Below are positions 54,466-62,637 of a stretch of DNA of 64,000 nt, piece by piece. Position 1 is the stretch's first letter; each line of letters opens with the position of its first letter. Both the position numbers and the translations under genes were made by a program. This stretch comes from Candidatus Poribacteria bacterium (GTDB taxonomy: Bacteria > Poribacteria > WGA-4E > WGA-3G), in contig JAJECN010000015.1 of NCBI GenBank assembly GCA_022821965.1, positions 118,785 to 182,784 of the forward strand, given 5' to 3'. The notes under the pieces are model-generated. The model worked only from the letters and a program-made list of their open reading frames with translations. It ran no database searches and was not told where the DNA came from.

Positions 54466-55314
54466 ATGAAACGGTCATTTCTCTGTTTCTTACTCATCGC
54501 TCTGACGTTTATCATAGCACGAGGACATACTGCAGCAGATTTTGTTGATGGCCTTGTCGTTTATTTTTCCTTTGACAACGTCAAAGGCAAGCAGATTCTT
54601 GATGAGTCCGGCAACGGACTTAATGCCGAAGTTATCAAAAACACCAAATTTGTCGAGGGCAAATATGGGAATGCCATTCGTATTACCCGTAAAACTGAAG
54701 ATTGCGTGAATGTCCCTGTCTCCGATGCCTTAGAAATCAGTGAGGAAATCACAATGATGGCATGGGTGTATCACGATGATTGGACGAAGAGTTCTTCTCA
54801 ATGGTTCGATAAAGGGACTCATAGCAGAGACTCCAATAAACTATACGGTATGGGTGTTTTTGATGTAAATAATCTTAACCTTGGCGCGTTCTTCAAAGAG
54901 AAGTCCCTTATCGCTACTATCTTAGGCGGTGAACGTAAGACAACCTTCGTAAGTAAGCATAAGATGAAAAATAGCACGTGGCATCACGTCGTCGGAACAT
55001 GTACGGACACCTCTGTAAAAATCTATCTTGATGGAGAAGCCATTCTTAATATCAATAGAGATACAGCTAGAGCTGGTTTTGGGCGTGTTAACTTCAATGG
55101 TGCCAATGACAAGGATTTGCGGGTTGGATGTGTCGAAAATAAACCTGAATACGCGTTTGAAGACGGTTCTATTGACGAAGTCGCGATATGGAATCGCGCC
55201 CTCAGTGGAACCGAAATCAGAGATGCTATGCGAGGCAATCTTCTCGCTGTTTCGCTAAAAGATAAGGCCGCTACGATATGGGGAAATATTAAACGGAAAG
55301 CATTTCAACCGTAG
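54466..55314 (+). CDS. Secreted LamG-domain protein with C-terminal WG motif (tandem copy 1)
   Basis: 282 residues. Signal peptide KRSFLCFLLIALTFIIARGHTA. LamG fold over about 30-260: GLVVYFSFDNVKGKQILDES, GNAIRITRKTEDCVNVPV, EEITMMAWVYHDDW, STWHHVVGTCTDTSVKIYLD, GSIDEVAIWNRALSGTEI. Tail: LKDKAATIWGNIKRK. The next gene is a close paralogue with the same strand order and the same FDNVKGK and CVNVP phrases, so this is a tandem duplication. It sits just downstream of a PhyH gene. Ligand unknown. Confidence 0.87.
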   Translation: MKRSFLCFLLIALTFIIARGHTAADFVDGLVVYFSFDNVKGKQILDESGNGLNAEVIKNTKFVEGKYGNAIRITRKTEDCVNVPVSDALEISEEITMMAWVYHDDWTKSSSQWFDKGTHSRDSNKLYGMGVFDVNNLNLGAFFKEKSLIATILGGERKTTFVSKHKMKNSTWHHVVGTCTDTSVKIYLDGEAILNINRDTARAGFGRVNFNGANDKDLRVGCVENKPEYAFEDGSIDEVAIWNRALSGTEIRDAMRGNLLAVSLKDKAATIWGNIKRKAFQP

Positions 55315-55366
55315 CGGAAGCGTTAGTATAGAAATCATACCTATTCGCATAGCGAAAGAAAACATA

Positions 55367-55395
55367 TTGCACGCTGCTCATTTTTATGATACAAT
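55367..55395 (+). promoter_or_regulatory. Sigma-70-like promoter for the second LamG gene
   Basis: TTGCAC at 55367-55372 and TACAAT at 55390-55395, 17-base spacer, 70 bases before ATG 55465. It lets the second tandem LamG gene be expressed separately from the first. Confidence 0.58.
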
Positions 55396-55464
55396 CTAAT
55401 TACTTCACAAATGAACGGATTTCTGTCTTCAATAGTAAAAGGACCCCATAGGAGGGAAACCGAA

Positions 55465-56253
55465 ATGAAACAGCTATTCAGTTACGCTGTGCTTATCGCG
55501 CTGATACTTATCTCAGCAGGATACGCTACGGCAGATCTCGCGGAAGGACTTGTCGTTTACTTCACATTTGACAATGTCAAAGGAAAGACGATTGTTGACG
55601 ATTCTGGCAACGGACTTGACGCGAACATCGTCGCTAATACCGAAATTGTGAAAGGCAAATATGGCGATGCGATTCGCATTACGAAAGAGGGACCAGATTG
55701 TGTCAATGTCCCAGCCGCCGATGAACTGAAGATCACCGGTGAGATCACGATGGCGGCTTGGATCAATCAGGACTCTTGGGGCACTGATGCGCAGTGGTTT
55801 GACAAAAACTGCCATAACGGAGGAGAGCATTCTTCCTACGGCATCGGTGCTTTCAATGGCGGTAAGAATTTTAATATGTTCTTGGGAACTGGTAATAGTA
55901 GACCGACCCTGAGCCAACCACATGCGCTGGAAGTGAAGAAATGGCAACACGTCGTTGGAACTTATGACGGGTCAACCATGAAAGTCTACGTTGACGGTGA
56001 ACTCGCAGCTGAAAAAGACGAGAAGTTTGATTTCAAGGGGACCAATGATCAGGACTTGCGGATCGGATGTTCCAAGGACCGCGCACGGTATACCTTTGAG
56101 AACGGTTCTATTGATGAAGCTGCAGTCTGGCGACGGGCACTCAGCGAAGACGAAATCAACGAAATAATGAACGAAGGGTTCCTTGCAGTTTCACCTCGCG
56201 ATAAAGCTGCAACCACGTGGGGCAGTATTAAATCGAGAAGTGCCGCTTACTAA
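55465..56253 (+). CDS. Secreted LamG-domain protein with C-terminal WG motif (tandem copy 2)
   Basis: 262 residues from ATG 55465, preceded by ATAGGAGGGAAACCGA. Signal peptide QLFSYAVLIALILISAGYATA. LamG fold with LVVYFTFDNVKGKTIVDDS, GDAIRITKEGPDCVNVPA, GEITMAAWINQDSW, KWQHVVGTYDGSTMKVYVDG and GSIDEAAVWRRALSEDEI. Tail: SPRDKAATTWGSIKSR, the shared C-terminal motif. Paralogue of the preceding protein. A hairpin terminator follows at 56279. Likely a surface or periplasmic binding protein. Confidence 0.88.
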   Translation: MKQLFSYAVLIALILISAGYATADLAEGLVVYFTFDNVKGKTIVDDSGNGLDANIVANTEIVKGKYGDAIRITKEGPDCVNVPAADELKITGEITMAAWINQDSWGTDAQWFDKNCHNGGEHSSYGIGAFNGGKNFNMFLGTGNSRPTLSQPHALEVKKWQHVVGTYDGSTMKVYVDGELAAEKDEKFDFKGTNDQDLRIGCSKDRARYTFENGSIDEAAVWRRALSEDEINEIMNEGFLAVSPRDKAATTWGSIKSRSAAY

Positions 56254-56278
56254 ATGCTGTCCGGCGCAAATATCCAAC

Positions 56279-56312
56279 GGCACAGGTGTTACTTAAGCAT
56301 CTGTGCCTTCTT
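56279..56312 (+). terminator. Hairpin terminator candidate after the LamG pair
   Basis: GGCACAGGTG (56279-56288) pairs with CATCTGTGCC (56298-56307), 9 of 10, loop of 9, followed by TTCTT. The U-run is weak. Confidence 0.55.
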
Positions 56313-56329
56313 AATATAAGGGCAGAAAT

Positions 56330-57409
56330 ATGACAAAAATCGGAATTGTTGGCATCGGATTTATGGGGATGATTCACTACTACGCTGTTCAGCGCATTAC
56401 GGGTGCCGAAGTGGTTGCTATCTGCACACGAGATCCAAAGAAACTTGCCGGAGATTGGACCGGCATCCAAGGTAATTTTGGACCCCGAGGCGGCATGGAG
56501 GATCTCTCAAACGTCCGAACATATAGTGAAATTGATGAACTCCTCGCCGACGAAGAGGTTGATCTCGTCGATATTTGCCTCCCGACACACCTGCACAAAC
56601 CGGTGAGTATGGTATCCCTTGAAGCCGGAAAACACACCCTCGTCGAAAAACCGATCTCTATCTCCATGGACGATGCGAACGAACTCGTCGAACTCGCAGA
56701 AAAAATAGGTGCGCAGCGGAAGGAAGCACTTGAAAGCCCTTGTTTCCTGATGGTCGCGCACGTGCTACCCTTCTTCGCCGAATACGCTTATGCGAAACGG
56801 ATCGTTGAAGAGGGAAAGTACGGTGAACTTCTCGGTGCGCATTTTAAACGCATTATTTCCAGACCGAGTTGGTCGAGGGATGTCGCCGATATTGAAAAGA
56901 GTGGCGGACCCGGCATCGACTTGCACATTCACGACACCCATTTCATTCAACTCCTCTGTGGTGTCCCCAATGCCGTATTCTCACAAGGTAAACTCGCTGG
57001 TGGCAACTATGTCGATTACCTAACAACCCAATACATCTACAACGACAAGGAGCTCTCTGTCAGTTGTTCGTCCGGGGCAGTTTCGCAACGTGGACGCGCT
57101 TTCTCGCACGGATTTGAGATTTACCTTGAAAAAGCCACGCTCCTCTATGACTTCTCAACATTAGCCGGTGAAGCATCTACCGCCGTACCGCTAACACTCT
57201 TAAACGACGAAGGCGAAGTCGAGCAAGTCGATTTAGGGGATGTCGATCCGATTGATGCCTTCGTGGGTGAACTGCAATACGCCATTGACGCGATTGATTG
57301 GGAAAACGAACCGACAGCACTCTCTGGGGTCGGTGCGCGGGACGCGCTCCTCCTCTGCTATAAAGAGGCAGAATCGGTCAAAACGGGTCAGGTCGTAGCG
57401 ATTCGTTAA
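56330..57409 (+). CDS. Gfo/Idh/MocA family oxidoreductase
   Basis: 359 residues. Rossmann motif IGIVGIGFMGMIHYYAV, family lysine in LVEKPISISMDDA, and GPGIDLHIHDTHFIQLLCG, the conserved D..H pair of sugar dehydrogenases. NAD(P)-dependent oxidation of a sugar, inositol or derivative. ATG 56330 lies close after the hairpin terminator, with AAGGGCAG before it. It shares the window with a second Gfo/Idh gene at 565; both are next to PhyH/LamG genes. Substrate unknown. Confidence 0.9.
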   Translation: MTKIGIVGIGFMGMIHYYAVQRITGAEVVAICTRDPKKLAGDWTGIQGNFGPRGGMEDLSNVRTYSEIDELLADEEVDLVDICLPTHLHKPVSMVSLEAGKHTLVEKPISISMDDANELVELAEKIGAQRKEALESPCFLMVAHVLPFFAEYAYAKRIVEEGKYGELLGAHFKRIISRPSWSRDVADIEKSGGPGIDLHIHDTHFIQLLCGVPNAVFSQGKLAGGNYVDYLTTQYIYNDKELSVSCSSGAVSQRGRAFSHGFEIYLEKATLLYDFSTLAGEASTAVPLTLLNDEGEVEQVDLGDVDPIDAFVGELQYAIDAIDWENEPTALSGVGARDALLLCYKEAESVKTGQVVAIR

Positions 57410-57442
57410 ACAGTTCGGTAATGCTTGTAGGAAGGGTGGAAG

Positions 57443-58732
57443 ATGGAAGGCGGCAGGCGTTGGAAGCAGAGAAGGGTTGATGGCGGGGAAGCAACGAAAG
57501 ATGAAGGAAAAGCCTTACCTCCTAATCTTCCAATCTTCCGGTCTTCCAATCTTTTCTATTCCATTAGCAATATCGGTGAACTCTATGTCCCCGCTGAATG
57601 TCGGGATGCCGTTTTCGCTCGCCCGCGCGTCAAACTGTTCGCACATCAGGACTTAAGGCACCTCAACCGCATCTTCACGCATATCCGGCACGGTGGTGTT
57701 GCCGTTGTGGAGGGAGAGTGGGAACAGATTACACAAGTGATGGACTATATCCAACGTCACAAACAGGATTTAGTCCAACAACCTGACCGAAACGCTAAAC
57801 GACGTGATCGGAGAGATTCGCATAGGAGATCCGCAAGCCACGCCCTGAAAGAAGCCTTAGCGAGACTCGTATGTTGGGCAGATGCGGACGGAATCTTACA
57901 GGTTGAACCGCCACCGGCACTACCCTATCTGTTGGAACTCGCTGGAGAACCAGCGGAAGCGAATGAGGGGAAACCCTTTCTCCTACCCGTAACAAAGATT
58001 CAACAAATTCAACAAGCATTGGCAGAAACCTACCCGATCCGTGCACTCAATGCATCCCTTATCGTTTCCGAGAACGTCCTCGCGCCGCGTTCACAGGAAA
58101 CGATTGAATGCTTCCAAGAGGCACTCCAGTTCGTCCGACAATCTAATCCCACTACGGTTGCCGACATCGGGTGTGGCAGTGGATGTTTGACCTTATTGGC
58201 GCAGCAGGAATTGGGTGAAGGGGTTGAATTGTATACGTCCGATCTACTCCCTGAAGCTGTCGCGACAACAAAAATAAACCTTCAACGACTCCTTCCAGAT
58301 TCAGACGCTGTCCGTGTCATGCCCGCCGGTGACCTATTTGATCCGTTTCCGCCGCTTCAATTTGATGTGATTATCTTCAATGCACCCTGGGTTGTTGCCC
58401 GCGTGCGCAACCGCGCCGAACTCGCCATCCACGATGAAAAACAGGAAACGCTGAAACGCTTTTTCGCGCAGGTCTCAAATTTCCTGAAACCTGACGGCAC
58501 AATTTTATTGGGTTACGCTGATGCCTCTGGTCCAAAGGCGATTGAGAATCTGGAGAAAATCATTGCAGAAGCCGATTTTAGCGTCGATACGGTCTTTAAA
58601 AGGCGGGTTGCGACGCATCGGTCAAAGCGGAAGTGGGAGCAGATTCGGGTGTCCGTTTTATACCGTGAAGTAAATAATCGTCTGGAAGAACGCTTTATAT
58701 CGCAACCTCACCCTAAAAGTCAAACTGGATGA
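57443..58732 (+). CDS. Class I methyltransferase, PrmC/HemK-like core
   Basis: Up to 429 residues. The catalytic core is in the second half: TVADIGCGSGCLTLLAQQEL (motif I, about residue 235), ELYTSDLLPEAVATTKINLQ, and FDVIIFNAPWVVARVR, where N-A-P-W replaces the N-P-P-Y of N-methylating PrmC and rRNA/protein methyltransferases. The first 45 codons run over a CTTCCAATCTTCC-type tandem repeat (57528-57555), resembling intergenic repeats near 18735, so the true start may be later, perhaps at a rare codon. The target could be RNA, protein or a small molecule. Its stop overlaps the next short frame in ATGA. Confidence 0.82.
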   Translation: MEGGRRWKQRRVDGGEATKDEGKALPPNLPIFRSSNLFYSISNIGELYVPAECRDAVFARPRVKLFAHQDLRHLNRIFTHIRHGGVAVVEGEWEQITQVMDYIQRHKQDLVQQPDRNAKRRDRRDSHRRSASHALKEALARLVCWADADGILQVEPPPALPYLLELAGEPAEANEGKPFLLPVTKIQQIQQALAETYPIRALNASLIVSENVLAPRSQETIECFQEALQFVRQSNPTTVADIGCGSGCLTLLAQQELGEGVELYTSDLLPEAVATTKINLQRLLPDSDAVRVMPAGDLFDPFPPLQFDVIIFNAPWVVARVRNRAELAIHDEKQETLKRFFAQVSNFLKPDGTILLGYADASGPKAIENLEKIIAEADFSVDTVFKRRVATHRSKRKWEQIRVSVLYREVNNRLEERFISQPHPKSQTG

Positions 58733-58878
58733 ACATTAGTTTGTGGCAAATGGAATCTCTTCGCGGAATGCACCAAATCGCGGAAAAGTTGCGGATTGCT
58801 CTCGATCCGAATCTACTTCGGTTTGCTGATCTGATTTCATCAAAATTCTCGGCGCAGCCCCTCACCTGTCAAGGCTGA
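58729..58878 (+). CDS. Small hypothetical protein, coupled to the methyltransferase
   Basis: 49 codons: ATG 58729 overlaps the methyltransferase stop as ATGA, and the frame ends with TGA 58878, 10 bases into the end of the opposite lipoprotein gene. The sequence begins MNISLWQMESLRGMHQIAEK and continues with a moderately amphipathic helix, then a short hydrophilic end. No signal or known motif. The overlap suggests coupling, but chance cannot be ruled out. Confidence 0.4.
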   Translation: MNISLWQMESLRGMHQIAEKLRIALDPNLLRFADLISSKFSAQPLTCQG

Positions 58879-59618
58879 GAAGGAGGACCACCCTCCTTTA
58901 TAACTGGATTCCGTATTTCTCGGAAGATCCCAAACATAATTTCTTCGTAATAAGATGGTTCCCCAAATGTGGACGAAGACAGGCCTTCTGAGTTCAGTTC
59001 ATGGTAAAAGTTGGAATCAATGTAAGCACAGATACCGTGCCAGTTTTTGAACTTATTCGTCTTTAGATCTACACGAGGTGAAATACGATTGCCTTCCAAA
59101 ACGGGACGCATTCGTATACTCTCAATATTATGAATATCCGAATTCCCAGCCGGGTACGTGTTAGTATAAGTTAGCGTCTCATCACTTTTCCAAAGTATCC
59201 CACCGTCTTTGAAAGTTGCAGTTGGCTCTCCGAGTACTTCAAGTAACTCTTGCTGGAAAAGACGGGTGGGATCCTTTAATGTCGCTGGGCTCGCTGTGAG
59301 GTATCCGGCACTCCGGAGTTGATTCTTCCGAAAACAGTAAACCAATAAGATAGGGAAATCGTTATGGCGATGTTTGAAAACGAGTGTGTTGCCATTATCA
59401 AAATGTATCCGTTTTCCTTGCTCTGCCAGCAGCACTGAAGCCTTTGAGGTGCCCCAGCGCACCTTACGAAAATGGTCCGTTTGTGGCGTGAGCAGTGCGG
59501 TTTGTAGATTTGCACAACCGTTTGCAAAGATAGTAAGGAGTAAAAGGAGAGGCACCGCGGCGCAGCCTTGTGCCAATTTTAGAGAAATCCAAGATTTTGT
59601 TGAGAAAACATGAAGCAT
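58869..59618 (-). CDS. Predicted lipoprotein of unknown function
   Basis: 249 residues. A long N-region is followed by hydrophobic AAVPLLLLLTIFANGC with the lipobox Cys35, so it is probably an outer- or inner-membrane lipoprotein. The body has alternating beta strands (TLVFKHRHNDFPILLVYCFR, LTYTNTYPAG) and no motif I can name. It is the last gene of the minus-strand envelope cluster 58869-63975. Confidence 0.75.
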   Translation of the reverse strand: MLHVFSTKSWISLKLAQGCAAVPLLLLLTIFANGCANLQTALLTPQTDHFRKVRWGTSKASVLLAEQGKRIHFDNGNTLVFKHRHNDFPILLVYCFRKNQLRSAGYLTASPATLKDPTRLFQQELLEVLGEPTATFKDGGILWKSDETLTYTNTYPAGNSDIHNIESIRMRPVLEGNRISPRVDLKTNKFKNWHGICAYIDSNFYHELNSEGLSSSTFGEPSYYEEIMFGIFREIRNPVIKEGGPPSQP

Positions 59619-59660
59619 TTGGTCCCTCCAATGGGAAAATCAATATTTGAGATATTTTAT

Positions 59661-59784
59661 ACTAAAGTTTGGACAATTTTTTCAAAAGTGAGTTGAATAT
59701 AAGAAATGGGTTCATCACATCTGTTGAAAGACATAACCCTTGAAAATTCAACGGACATGCAACACGAATTGTCCAAAGTTTAGT
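59661..59784. repeat. MITE-like element with 18-bp terminal inverted repeats
   Basis: ACTAAAGTTTGGACAATT (59661-59678) and its inverse AATTGTCCAAAGTTTAGT (59767-59784) match at 17 of 18 positions, enclosing 88 bases with no ORF. It fills the gap between the beta-barrel gene and the lipoprotein. A folded terminator is an alternative. Confidence 0.6.
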
Positions 59785-59785
59785 T

Positions 59786-60334
59786 TTAGTAGGCTAAGTA
59801 ATTAATAGAGATAAAGAATATTCTTGCTGACGCATCAGTGCGTATTTCGCCCAGTATGGATGCTGAACCCCAGATATAACGCGTTCCAGCTTCAATGCTC
59901 CAGTGTGGTTGAAACTCATAACCCCCACAGAAGCGGAGACCATAAAAATTACTATCATATTCTTCAAGGTCTAAGTCATAGGACCCAAAGCTACCGTCGA
60001 GATAAAAACCTGGGAGGATATTCGGGAGAAACACCATCGCCCCAAAATCCAGTGCATCTGTGCTGCCTGCGATGTAGGGTACTAAATTTTCCGAGGAGGC
60101 ATACCCCAACTTGCCTCGTAGGAATGTCCCTTGTATCTTAGATGTATCTTCAAAATCCAAAAGGGGGATACTGTATTGCACTGATCCTGTCGCATACCCC
60201 AATTCTGCCACTGCCCACAATCCTTCCCGTTTGTCATCCATAAATGTGTCTAAGAAGTTGGTCTGCTGTGCCAAGCTTTGTGTCGCTGGTAACAAGCAGA
60301 GCAAAACAAGTAGTAAAATGACTAAAGCTTTCAT
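59786..60334 (-). CDS. Small predicted outer-membrane beta-barrel protein
   Basis: 182 residues. Signal peptide ALVILLLVLLCLLPATQSLAQQ. The mature part alternates hydrophobic and polar residues with Gly and aromatic girdles (LWAVAELGYATGSVQYSIPLL, FLRGKLGYAS, GFYLDGSFGSYDLDL, FYGLRFCGGYEFQPHWSIEAGTRYIWG broken), ending FISINYLAY with a C-terminal aromatic residue, consistent with an eight-stranded OmpA/OmpX-like barrel. AAAGGAGAATTTCA precedes the ATG. Upstream is a WD40 protein and a lipoprotein in the same orientation. Function unknown. Confidence 0.75.
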   Translation of the reverse strand: MKALVILLLVLLCLLPATQSLAQQTNFLDTFMDDKREGLWAVAELGYATGSVQYSIPLLDFEDTSKIQGTFLRGKLGYASSENLVPYIAGSTDALDFGAMVFLPNILPGFYLDGSFGSYDLDLEEYDSNFYGLRFCGGYEFQPHWSIEAGTRYIWGSASILGEIRTDASARIFFISINYLAY

Positions 60335-60439
60335 TGAAATTCTCCTTTAAGTTTATGACCGGACATAGTGCCAAAATTAGGTATCTCCGAGTTTCCCTTC
60401 CATTTATAATAAAACCTACAATTAATTAGTCTGCACACC

Positions 60440-60664
60440 GTAGGTTGGGTTGAACGGATGCCTCCCAAAGATCGCCCATAGCCAATCCACTTTAGTGTCA
60501 AGGGTATCTCTGAACGTCCCAAAGCCCGAGAGAAACCCAACGATGTTTTCTCAAAGCAGTGGGTTTGTTGGGTTTCGCTCTCTATTTACAAAGTGAGTAT
60601 TAGCGAACAGCGGTTTCGGTAGCAATAGAAGGTACCTGAGTTTGGACCGCTCAACCCAACCTAC
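60440..60664. repeat. MITE-like composite palindromic repeat (GTAGGTTGGGTTGA family)
   Basis: GTAGGTTGGGTTGAACGG (60440-60457) and CCGCTCAACCCAACCTAC (60647-60664) are inverted repeats with one mismatch. Nested inside, GAGAGAAACCCAAC (60528-60541) pairs with GTTGGGTTTCGCTCTC (60567-60582). This phrase family is common in intergenic regions of cyanobacteria and related uncultured genomes (from memory). It fills most of the 370-base gap 60335-60706, where I see no gene. Confidence 0.7.
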
Positions 60665-60706
60665 AGACTTTGTGTGAAAACAGAGTCTCTCGTATCCATC
60701 TGCAAG

Positions 60707-62617
60707 TTATCGCCATTCTACGACAGGGTCAGTTGTCGGGGACAATTGCCATAGAAGGACGGTGCCGTCCCGACTTCCACTTGCGAGTATAGAGCCATCC
60801 GGACTGAACGCGACACTCTTAACCCAACCAGCGTAGTTGAGTGTGTCCGTTAATGTACCCGTTCTCACATCCCATAAACGGACGGTTTTGTCCCAACTTC
60901 CACTTGCGAATATAGAGCCATCCGGACTGAACGCGACACTCCAAACATCGCCGGTGTGTCCAGTGAACGTATTTCTTAGCGTCCCCGTTTTCACGTCCCA
61001 CAACCGCACGGTTTTATCCCGACTTCCACTTGCGAGTATGGAGCCATCCGGACTGAACGCGACACTCCAAACATCGCCGGTGTGTCCAGTGAAGGTATTT
61101 TTTAGCGTCCCCATTTTCATATCCCATAAACAGACAGTTTTATCCCGGCTTCCACTTGCAAGGGTAGTGCCATCCGGACTAAACACAATACTCTTAACCC
61201 AGCTGATGTGTCCGGTGAACGTGTCTATTAACGTGCCGGTTTTTGCGTCCCACAAACGGACAGTTTTGTCTTGGCTGCCACTTGCAAGGATAGCGCCATC
61301 CGAACTAAAGGCAACACTCTCAACCCAACCGTTGTGGTTGAGCGTGTTTATCAACGTGCCGATCTTTGAATCCCATACGTATGCTTTTCTTCCTGCGCCA
61401 CTGACGAGTGTCGTATTATTGGGACTAAAAGCGACACTATTGACCGATGCGGCGTACCCGGTGATTGTGTTTCTCAGCTCGCCGGTTTTTGCGTCCCACA
61501 AACGGACGGTTTTGTCCTGGCTGCCACTTGCGAGAGTTGCGCCGTCGGAACTAAATACGACACTCGTGGTTACGTCGTCCATAGGACGTTCGATAAGCGT
61601 ATCTCGCAACGTGCCGGTTTTTGCGTCCCACAAACGAACGGTTTTATCTTGGCTTGCACTCGCAAGCGTAAAATTACCCTCTGGGCTAAATACGACACTC
61701 CAGATGTGACTGGTGTGTCCGGTGAGCGTATCTCGTAACGTGCCAGCCTTCGCATTCCACAAACGAACAGTTTTGTCCCGGCTGCCACTCGCAAGTATGT
61801 AGCCATCCGAACTAAAGGCAACACTTTCAACCGAGTTAGTGTGTCCGGTGAGGGTGTTTGTTAGCGTGCCGGTTCTGGCATTCCATAAGCGCACCTCTCT
61901 CCAATTCCCACTTGCGAGTGTTCTGCCATCAGGGCTAAACGCCAGGCACCAGACATCCGCGGTGTGGGCAAGTGTGTTTTTCAACCTGCCGGTTCTCGGA
62001 TTCCATAAACGCAAAGCGTTGTCCTGACTTCCACTTGCGAGCGTTCTGCCATCAGGGCTAAATGCCAGGCACCAGACATCTCCTGCGTGATCAAGTGTAT
62101 ATTTTTTCTTGCCTGTTTGCTCATCTATGAAGTATATTTCTTTTTCAGTACTGCTCCTCACATTCCATAACCGTACGGTTTTGTCCCCGCTCCCACTTGC
62201 GAGCGTGAAACCATCCGGACTAAAGGCAACACTCCAGACATCACTCGTGTGTCCTGTGAGCGTATCTGTCAACGTACCCGTCCTCACGTTCCATAAACAC
62301 ACGGTATTGTCCCGGCTTCCACTTGCAAGCGTGAAACCATCAGAACTAAACGCTATACTTGTAACTGTGTCGGTGTGTCCGTCGAGCCTCCCCAATTTCG
62401 CACCGGTACGCGTATCATAAAGCAAAATTCCGTTGCTACCTGCCACCGCAAGTTGTCTGCCATCCGGAGTGTAAGCTGCCTTCTCTATTGTGTTTTCACC
62501 CAGGCGGGCGATAGCACCTTCAGGCAAGTGCCATTGTGGATAGTTCTGGGCAAAACCGTGCCAGAAGGACATAAGCGTTCCCAAAAGAACCACGAGAACA
62601 AAAAATTTGGCTTTCAT
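60707..62617 (-). CDS. Secreted WD40 protein, 14 repeats (two propellers)
   Basis: 636 residues. Signal peptide KFFVLVVLLGTLMSFWHGFAQ, then WHLPEGAIARLGEN. I count 14 repeats, of the form FSPDGxxLASGSxDKTVRLWDxxTGxLxxTLTGH, making two seven-bladed propellers. Repeats 11 and 12 share an identical run of over 50 bases at a 126-base period (60915 and 61041), a sign of recent repeat duplication. AAAGGAGAATCC lies before ATG 62617. It is followed upstream by a COG3014-like lipoprotein 20 bases away, so both act in the envelope. Binding partner unknown. Confidence 0.9.
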   Translation of the reverse strand: MKAKFFVLVVLLGTLMSFWHGFAQNYPQWHLPEGAIARLGENTIEKAAYTPDGRQLAVAGSNGILLYDTRTGAKLGRLDGHTDTVTSIAFSSDGFTLASGSRDNTVCLWNVRTGTLTDTLTGHTSDVWSVAFSPDGFTLASGSGDKTVRLWNVRSSTEKEIYFIDEQTGKKKYTLDHAGDVWCLAFSPDGRTLASGSQDNALRLWNPRTGRLKNTLAHTADVWCLAFSPDGRTLASGNWREVRLWNARTGTLTNTLTGHTNSVESVAFSSDGYILASGSRDKTVRLWNAKAGTLRDTLTGHTSHIWSVVFSPEGNFTLASASQDKTVRLWDAKTGTLRDTLIERPMDDVTTSVVFSSDGATLASGSQDKTVRLWDAKTGELRNTITGYAASVNSVAFSPNNTTLVSGAGRKAYVWDSKIGTLINTLNHNGWVESVAFSSDGAILASGSQDKTVRLWDAKTGTLIDTFTGHISWVKSIVFSPDGTTLASGSRDKTVCLWDMKMGTLKNTFTGHTGDVWSVAFSPDGSILASGSRDKTVRLWDVKTGTLRNTFTGHTGDVWSVAFSPDGSIFASGSWDKTVRLWDVRTGTLTDTLNYAGWVKSVAFSPDGSILASGSRDGTVLLWQLSPTTDPVVEWR

Positions 62618-62637
62618 GAAGGATTCTCCTTTGGCGT

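Noticed and set aside
60331-60540. A 69-codon minus-strand frame upstream of the beta-barrel gene.
   Set aside because: It runs through the intergenic palindromic repeat and has no ribosome site; its translation looks random.
60837-61709. 290-codon plus-strand frame opposite the WD40 gene.
   Set aside because: Its repeated translation only mirrors the WD40 repeats on the other strand; the WD40 reading has clear blade motifs and a signal peptide.
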